From positions 438,298-502,297 of the forward strand of contig NW_004624805.1 of NCBI RefSeq assembly GCF_000247695.1: 64,000 bases of DNA, given 5' to 3'. The stretch is from Heterocephalus glaber (taxonomy: Eukaryota; Chordata; Mammalia; Rodentia; Bathyergidae). The position numbers were made by a program, and so were the translations under genes. Shown piece by piece: positions 58,713-64,000 of the stretch (positions are counted from its first letter, which is position 1; each line of letters begins with the position of its first letter). The notes below the pieces were generated by a model. That model was not told the DNA's origin. It saw only the letters and a list, made by a program, of their open reading frames with translations, and made no database searches.

Positions 58713-60089
58713 AAAAAGAAATGGAAAAGTAAAGGCATAGTTTGTAACCAGGAAGCACCTTCTCATACTTGGCCAGAAGACAAATGATCCCAAACAAGAG
58801 ATAGAATGGCAAGAGGAATGAAAAACAAAGACGCTGCAGATAGGTAATGTAAACAAGTACAGATATAAACCATCACTGTTTGCACAAACTAGTGATTGTA
58901 ACCTTTAGCAAGCCTTAAAATAGCTATGAAAGAAAAACAAGGAATAAAACTCACATAAAGTTCTGGAGTAGGTAAAGACCCCTATTTTATCTACCAGGTT
59001 TTTTTACATTTCAACTTTAAATACATGCATTTTTAGATTTCTCAGGCAAGTCTGGAGAAGAATAAAAACAGAACATAGTTCATCCAAACTTGAAGAGAAC
59101 AATATTTAGTTAGAAAGAAAAGTAAGAAAAAGAAAGGGAGGTGTAGATCCCTGGCCTGGTGGCCCATGGCATCATCCCAGTGCCTTGGCAGGGTAGTGAC
59201 TGGCCCTGGGACAAAGGGTTAGAGCTGTGCAGAAGATTCCGGCCAGACCCTGCTCTAAGCAGGTCCTAAGGCAGCGAGGCGTCCATCCCGAAAGGCCTGT
59301 GACCCTCCCAAGTGGCCCACCCCATCTTCTCTGCAAGACATGTGGACTTCCTTATGGCCTTCTGATCAAAGTGGAAGCCTTCTGTGAGCCAGCAGAAGAG
59401 GTCTTGTCAAAATTGCAACTGTAGCCATGATTTTAAACCACACTGGAAGATGGGATCTACAAGGTGCCAAATGACCAGGCAGATACATTCTTTAGATGCT
59501 CACACTGTTACCTAGACCTTTTTTCCCTGTCTTCAAACCCTAAGAAAACCCCCAGTGTCTAATCCTGACTGAACAGTTCCCCTCCTGGAAGCCTGCCCAC
59601 TGCCCCCCAGGATCCCCTGGTCTAAGTAAGGTAAGCTCTTATCTTTTCTGCCTTCCTTATCTACTGGTAAAATTCTTTTTACTGGCTGCTCACTGGCCAT
59701 CCATATGCTGTCTCGTATGGCAGGAGGCTGAGGCGGGAGGACTGCAAATTCAAGGCCAGCCCGGGCAATTTAGGAAGCCCCTGTCTCAGAATAAAAGGGG
59801 TTGGGCTGTACCTCAGTGGCAGAACGTGGGTGAGACAGTGGTGAAAGAAAAAGCACGAAAGTAAATAGGAGACAGGTTGTGACTGGCTGTTCAGTAACGT
59901 GCAGGCTCGGCGTAGGGGAACCGGCCACGAGGAGCTGTGAAGCTGGAGGAGGAGGCAGGTGGACCCAGGACCACACAGAGCTCCGTTCATTGGGGATTTC
60001 CTGACAGGGGTGTGAACCCAGGAGGCCACAAGAGTAGCAGAAACCTGCGATTTGGGCAGTAAGAAGGCATTTGTGACATGATTAGAACA

Positions 60090-60280
60090 AGCCAGGCCCA
60101 GTGGTGCACGCCTGGAATCCCAGCACTTTGGGAGGCTGAGGCAGGGGGGTCTCAAGTTCAAGTCCTGCTTGAGCAACTTAGTGAGACCTTGTCTCAAAAT
60201 AAAACATAAAAACAACAAAATAAAAAACACGAAAAAGGGGTGGGATGTAGCTTGGCGTGAAGGCAGTTGGCTCAATCCAT
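60090..60280 (+). repeat. B1-like SINE with ID-like tail
   Basis: 'caggcccagtggtgcacgcc' through 'gagaccttgtctcaaaataa', followed by a 'gggatgtagcttggcgtgaa' ID-like part. The polypurine tract starts just after it. Confidence 0.65.
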
Positions 60281-60293
60281 AGTTTCATCGCCA

Positions 60294-60545
60294 CAGAAGA
60301 AGGAAGGAAAGAAGGAAGAAGGAAGGAAGGAGGGAGAAAGGAAGGAGGAAGGAAGGAAGGAAGGAGAGAAAGAAGGAAAGAAAGAAAGAAAGAGAAAGGA
60401 AGGAAGGAAAGATGGAAGGAAAGAAAGAAAGAAAGGAAGGAGAGAGAGAAAGGAAGGAAGGGAAAGAAAGGGAAGGAAGGAAAGAAAGGAGAGAGAGAGG
60501 GAGGGGAAGGAAGGAAGGAAGGAAGGAAAGAGGGGGAGAGAAAAA
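60294..60545 (+). repeat. (GAAG/GGAA)n polypurine tract
   Basis: About 250 bp containing almost only A and G on the plus strand, in GGAA, GAAA and GA units, arising at the end of a SINE. It gives artificial Lys/Glu/Arg or Phe/Ser/Leu frames that are not genes. Confidence 0.95.
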
Positions 60546-60849
60546 ACCGGCCAAGACAGCAGTGGCATTATCCACGACAGAGTGTACCTGGTTTATCTAT
60601 GCTGATACCTACAATAGGTGGCACACTAGGGGCAGAGACAGCTCCAGTACATTGTCGTAAAGGCTTACACAGTGCTGATTGCTGTGTTTATCTTGGATTT
60701 TCTGGACAGTATGTGGGGAAACTGGTCAGAGCTCTTGGGAACAGTTGCTGTTAGGACTCCAGAAGGCTGCATTCATGCCATGTACACAGTGGTCTCAAGG
60801 AGTTTGGAACCCAGAAGGAGGAGACTCCAGTTACAGTTAAAATGCTATA

Positions 60850-61170
60850 GTCAGGCATGGTGGTGCATAGCTATAATCCCAGACAGGAGGCTGAGGCAGG
60901 AGGATTGCTGTGAGTTTGAGGCCAGCAATTCCCAGAGACCCTCCTAGGGCTCACATCTCTGTGGCCAAATACTTTTGGCAATCTTTCGGTGCAGTGGTGC
61001 ACGCCTGTAATCCCAGCACTCTGGGAGGCTGAGGTGGGAGGATCATAAATTTGAACCCAGCCTGGGCAACTTAGGGACTTGGAAGGCCCTGTCTCAAACA
61101 TAAAAAATAAAAATAAGGGCTAAGAATGTAGCTCAGTGTGGAAGCCCTGGGTTCAACACCCAGCACTGCA
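60850..61170 (+). repeat. Two B1-like SINEs, the second with ID-like tail
   Basis: A truncated copy at 60850-60930 and a fuller one at 60985-61100, with an ID-like tail to 61170 ('aatgtagctcagtgtggaag'). Confidence 0.65.
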
Positions 61171-61451
61171 AACACGAAGTCAGCACGTCACCTTTCTTCA
61201 TGCCTGCTCCTCTTCCTGCATTTCTTTGGACAGTGAATGATACCAGGGTGTGCCCTAGTGCCCAGCCCAGAGAGCTGGGAGTCATTTGTTTCCTCCCTTT
61301 CCCACCCTCTCCCCATATGTCACCAAATCCTCTTAACCTGCACCCTCCTGTGCAGCATCAACCCTCCCACCTGCACACGATCGGGTCCTTCAGGAAGCAT
61401 CAGCCGCGGATATTCTGACGAGACCAGGTGGAGCATAATGTTAAAAGCCAC

Positions 61452-61455
<4 letters not shown>

Positions 61456-61494
<39 letters not shown>

Positions 61495-61497
61495 GTG
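61456..61497. repeat. (GT)n microsatellite
   Basis: About 21 GT units with one GC interruption, directly before a minus ID-like SINE ('tggtactggggattgaattc'). Confidence 0.95.
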
Positions 61498-61577
61498 GTA
61501 CTGGGGATTGAATTCAGGGCCTTTGCACAAAGCTGCAACTCTAGCCCTTTTTAAAAAAAACTTCTTTTTTTTTTTTT

Positions 61578-61725
61578 TTGAGACAGAGCCTCACTAAGTA
61601 GTTCAGGCTGGCCTTGAACTCACTATGTAGCCCAGGCGGGCCTCCAGCTTGCAGTGATCTTCCTGTCTCAGCCTTCTTCCTGAGTGCTGAGACTGCAGGC
61701 GTGTGTCACCATGCCAGGCTCTGTG
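61578..61725 (-). repeat. B1-like SINE
   Basis: 'ttttgagacagagcctcact', the paired 'cactatgtagcccaggcggg' segment and 'gcgtgtgtcaccatgccagg'. Confidence 0.8.
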
Positions 61726-61739
61726 GTTTCTTTTGCTAT

Positions 61740-62470
61740 TGATTATTAGTTTCATTTCATTGTGATCTGATAGGAAGCATGAGATTATTTCAGTTCTTTT
61801 GCATTAAAAAGAAGATTCTTTTGTATTTAAATTCTTTTGTACATGCTCGATGACCTAAAATGTGGTCTATTTTGGAGAGTTCCATGGGCTGCTGAAAAGA
61901 ATGTATTCTGCTGTTTTGGGATGGAACACAGATGTTTGTTAAATCCATGTGTTTTGTGGTGTAGCTTAACGCTGATATTTCTTTGTTGATTTTTTTCCAG
62001 GTTGACATGTCTGTGGGAGTGGAGTATTGAATCCCCCACAATGAGTAGATCGGTATCCTTCTGTCCTTTTATGTCAAGTAGGTTTTTTTTTATGATGTTG
62101 GGTGTGCCAATGTGCAGTTCATATATATATTTACAATTGTTATCTTATTTTGGTGAATAATTCCTTTACCAATGTGTAAGTAATTCCTTTACCTTCCTTT
62201 ACCTTCTTTGTCTCTTCTTGAAGTCAACTTTCTCCTGACTTCTCTTGCCTTCTGCCAAGACTTTCATTTGAGTTTGTCATTTCTAATATTTCTGCTTGAT
62301 TCCTTTTCATAACCTCCAATTCTTTGCCAAAGCAGTGTTTTTATCCTGCATTGTCTGTAATTCACTAAGGTGGTTATTTGTGTCTTCTTTATGTTCATTG
62401 ACAAGCTGAGTGCCTTGATTTATCAGCTGTTTGTCTCCTCTTTGATCTCTTTATCTTTGGAAAATAATAC
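61740..62470 (-). repeat. L1 ORF2 remnant, antisense
   Basis: 'catttcattgtgatctgata', 'atgtggtctattttggagag' and 'ttctttgttgatttttttcc' match the complement of the L1 ORF2 3' half in order. Frames are broken. Confidence 0.7.
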
Positions 62471-63491
62471 AGGAGAACCTCTCAAGTCCCATGTTCCTCT
62501 TGGGGAGTCTACCTGAGAGCCCCCTCTGCCTCCACTCCATGAGGAGAGGCTCATCACCCTCAGGAGGCCGAGCTGTGGCTGGGAACTGGGGGAGCCCGGC
62601 CAGTTGCAGAGCTCATTCCCCCTTCCGGACTTGGCGAGGCTGGGGGGGCCCAGACTGTTCCCCGACTCTGTCACTCTCACAGCCGGTGGCAGGTCAGGAG
62701 CGTGGGTCCGCACGCTTTGAGACCACGCTGTTGAGGGAGTGGCTGGCCAGGGACTGCGCTGCTGTCCGGGTCCTGAGTCCCTCTGGCCGGGTCTAGGAGT
62801 GCAGGGTCTGCGTCTGCAGAAAGGGCCGCCTGTGCCCTGTCCGGTGCTGTCCGGGCTTTGGGCTCAGACCCCTGCAGCCATGCCTGTCACCTGCCCCTAA
62901 GCCACTAGAGCTCCGGGCTCTGTGTCTGTGCATAGTGCTCCTCTGGGCCCACAGGAGCTGTGGTCTCCTGGGCGTTCTGCCATGTCGTGGTCACCTTGTC
63001 CAGGGGTCACTGTGATTCTCAAAGCTGAAGGCCACCTCCTTCCTGCTGGTTGTGTCTAGCCAGGCAGACAGCAAAGAGGGGGCCAGTGAGGCGGGAGGTG
63101 AGATTCCAGGAACACAGGAAAGATGACAGTGATTTAGATCACCGAGTAGTCTGTCAAAAGGGACGGGAATTGTGCAGTCTGGGTGAGAGGTTGGGGTTTT
63201 TTTTATCAGGGGATGAAGACATGGGAAAGGGTTTGAGCCTGCAAATGCTGATACCTAGAAATGCACTTCCAAAGGCATCCTGTTTTTGCTAATCTTTTGG
63301 GAACACCTGTATTGTGACTGATGTTGGATATCGAACTTGCAGATTGTCAAGGCCTCTCACTTAGGCCTCACAATAAAGCTCTTTAGAGCCTCACTATGAA
63401 GGAAACCTGAGAGAATTTTTCAAAGTGGGCTGCAGCAGCAAGCCGGCACCTCAAATGTGTCTGCCTCGTACAAGAAATGTGCCTCGAGGGA

Positions 63492-63640
63492 GCTGGGCAC
63501 AGTGGCTCACGCCTGTGGTCACAGCACTCAGGAGGCAGGGACAGGAGGATCGACAAGGCTTGAGGCCAGCCTGGGCTACACAGTGAGTTGAAGCCTGAGC
63601 TGGCTATGTTAGCGAGGCCTTGTCTCAAAAAAAAAGCGCC
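63492..63640 (+). repeat. B1-like SINE
   Basis: 'gctgggcacagtggctcacg' through 'gaggccttgtctcaaaaaaa', with the internal duplication 'agcctgagctggc'. Confidence 0.75.
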
Positions 63641-63651
63641 ATGATGGAGAA

Positions 63652-63951
63652 ATGAACAGGTATCTAAAGCACAGAATAAAACCTTTCTCAGAAAATGCAG
63701 CTTGTCATTTCATGCACCAGGGCCTCACGGGAACCTTGTATTTTCTTTCTCATGGTATATCATACCCGGGCCTCTCCTTTCCTGTATCTCACTTTACAAA
63801 ATGTAAAGATTTAGGGACTGTAGAAGACTCCATTGGTAGTGGACATGCCACAATTCCTACTACAATGACAGCTTCTTCCACCACCAGTACCAGTGCTAAT
63901 TTCTTTGACAACGAAAGACTTTTGATTGGTCACCACCCCCACATAAAATGA
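63652..63951 (+). other. Unidentified 99-codon open frame with downstream AATAAA
   Basis: A Ser/Thr-rich frame beginning [20 protein letters not shown] and ending [16 protein letters not shown], followed by AATAAA at about 63965. It may be part of an exon, a retrocopy or chance. I do not recognise it, and the window ends shortly after. Confidence 0.25.
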
Positions 63952-64000
63952 CTATATTTCCAAAAATAAAAATTCAAGTCATTTTTCTTCAGGAGATGGA

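Larger units (their letters stand above)
56925..64000. other. OLAH 5' flank or upstream non-coding DNA
   Basis: Repeats recognised: B1-like (58240-58410, 60090-60280, 60850-60930, 60985-61170 and 63492-63640 plus; 61578-61725 minus), a partial B1-like with ID-like tail (59720-59830), ID-like (58629-58712 plus, 61497-61552 minus), a polypurine microsatellite (60294-60545), a (GT)n tract and antisense L1 ORF2. The stretches 57000-58200 and 62500-63400 show no recognisable gene. OLAH non-coding 5' exons may lie here but are not identifiable. Confidence 0.5.

Noticed and set aside
60257..60754. Long Lys/Glu/Arg-rich frames and opposite-strand Phe/Ser/Leu frames
   Set aside because: They arise from the polypurine microsatellite, which is open in several frames on both strands.

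Overview
This is vertebrate, almost certainly rodent, nuclear DNA. Exons are small and flanked by GT/AG sites inside long introns, coding density is low, and the window is packed with short tRNA-derived ID-like SINEs, 7SL-derived B1-like SINEs, L1/HAL1 remnants, MIR, hAT fossils and MaLR-type LTRs. The ID-like consensus (ending in a 'gttcgatccccagtacc' motif) is not the standard mouse/rat form. A non-murid rodent, perhaps hystricomorph, is my inference and is not proven.

Four protein genes are recognisable, in the order NMT2 (+), RPP38 (-), ACBD7 (+), OLAH (-). From memory this is the human chromosome 10p13 block in reverse. NMT2 (2474-15354) enters the window mid-gene and supplies nine exons, about residue 131 to the C-terminal Gln; its 3'UTR runs tail-to-tail into RPP38. 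RPP38 (18362-19216) has its whole reading frame in one exon. Its promoter region near 22-23.7 kb is split by a solo LTR (22367-23022) with an exact 5-bp target duplication. The divergent non-coding partner known in human (RPP38-DT) would start on the other side of that LTR. ACBD7 has a CpG-island promoter near 27.4-28.5 kb and exons 2-4 at 33.4-33.8 kb. The expected exon 2 donor is GG rather than GT, and no initiating exon was found, so the gene may be decaying or remodelled. OLAH (56861 down to 38394) can be assembled completely: seven coding exons, 798 nt, 265 residues, every junction in phase, with the catalytic Ser, Asp and His retained.

The genes do not form an operon. NMT2 attaches myristate to N-terminal glycines, RPP38 is an RNase P/MRP protein, ACBD7 belongs to the acyl-CoA-binding family, and OLAH releases fatty acid from acyl carrier protein. 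Three of the four touch acyl-thioester chemistry, but I see no sign of shared regulation.

Other notable structure: a perfect 15-bp inverted repeat covering the 3' splice site of the OLAH penultimate exon; an unexplained 228-nt exon-like open frame on the minus strand inside ACBD7 intron 1 (32327-32554); a TG/CG alternating tract; a roughly 250-bp polypurine tract; and GC-rich islands inside OLAH introns. From 57 to 64 kb I recognise repeats and one unidentified 99-codon frame.
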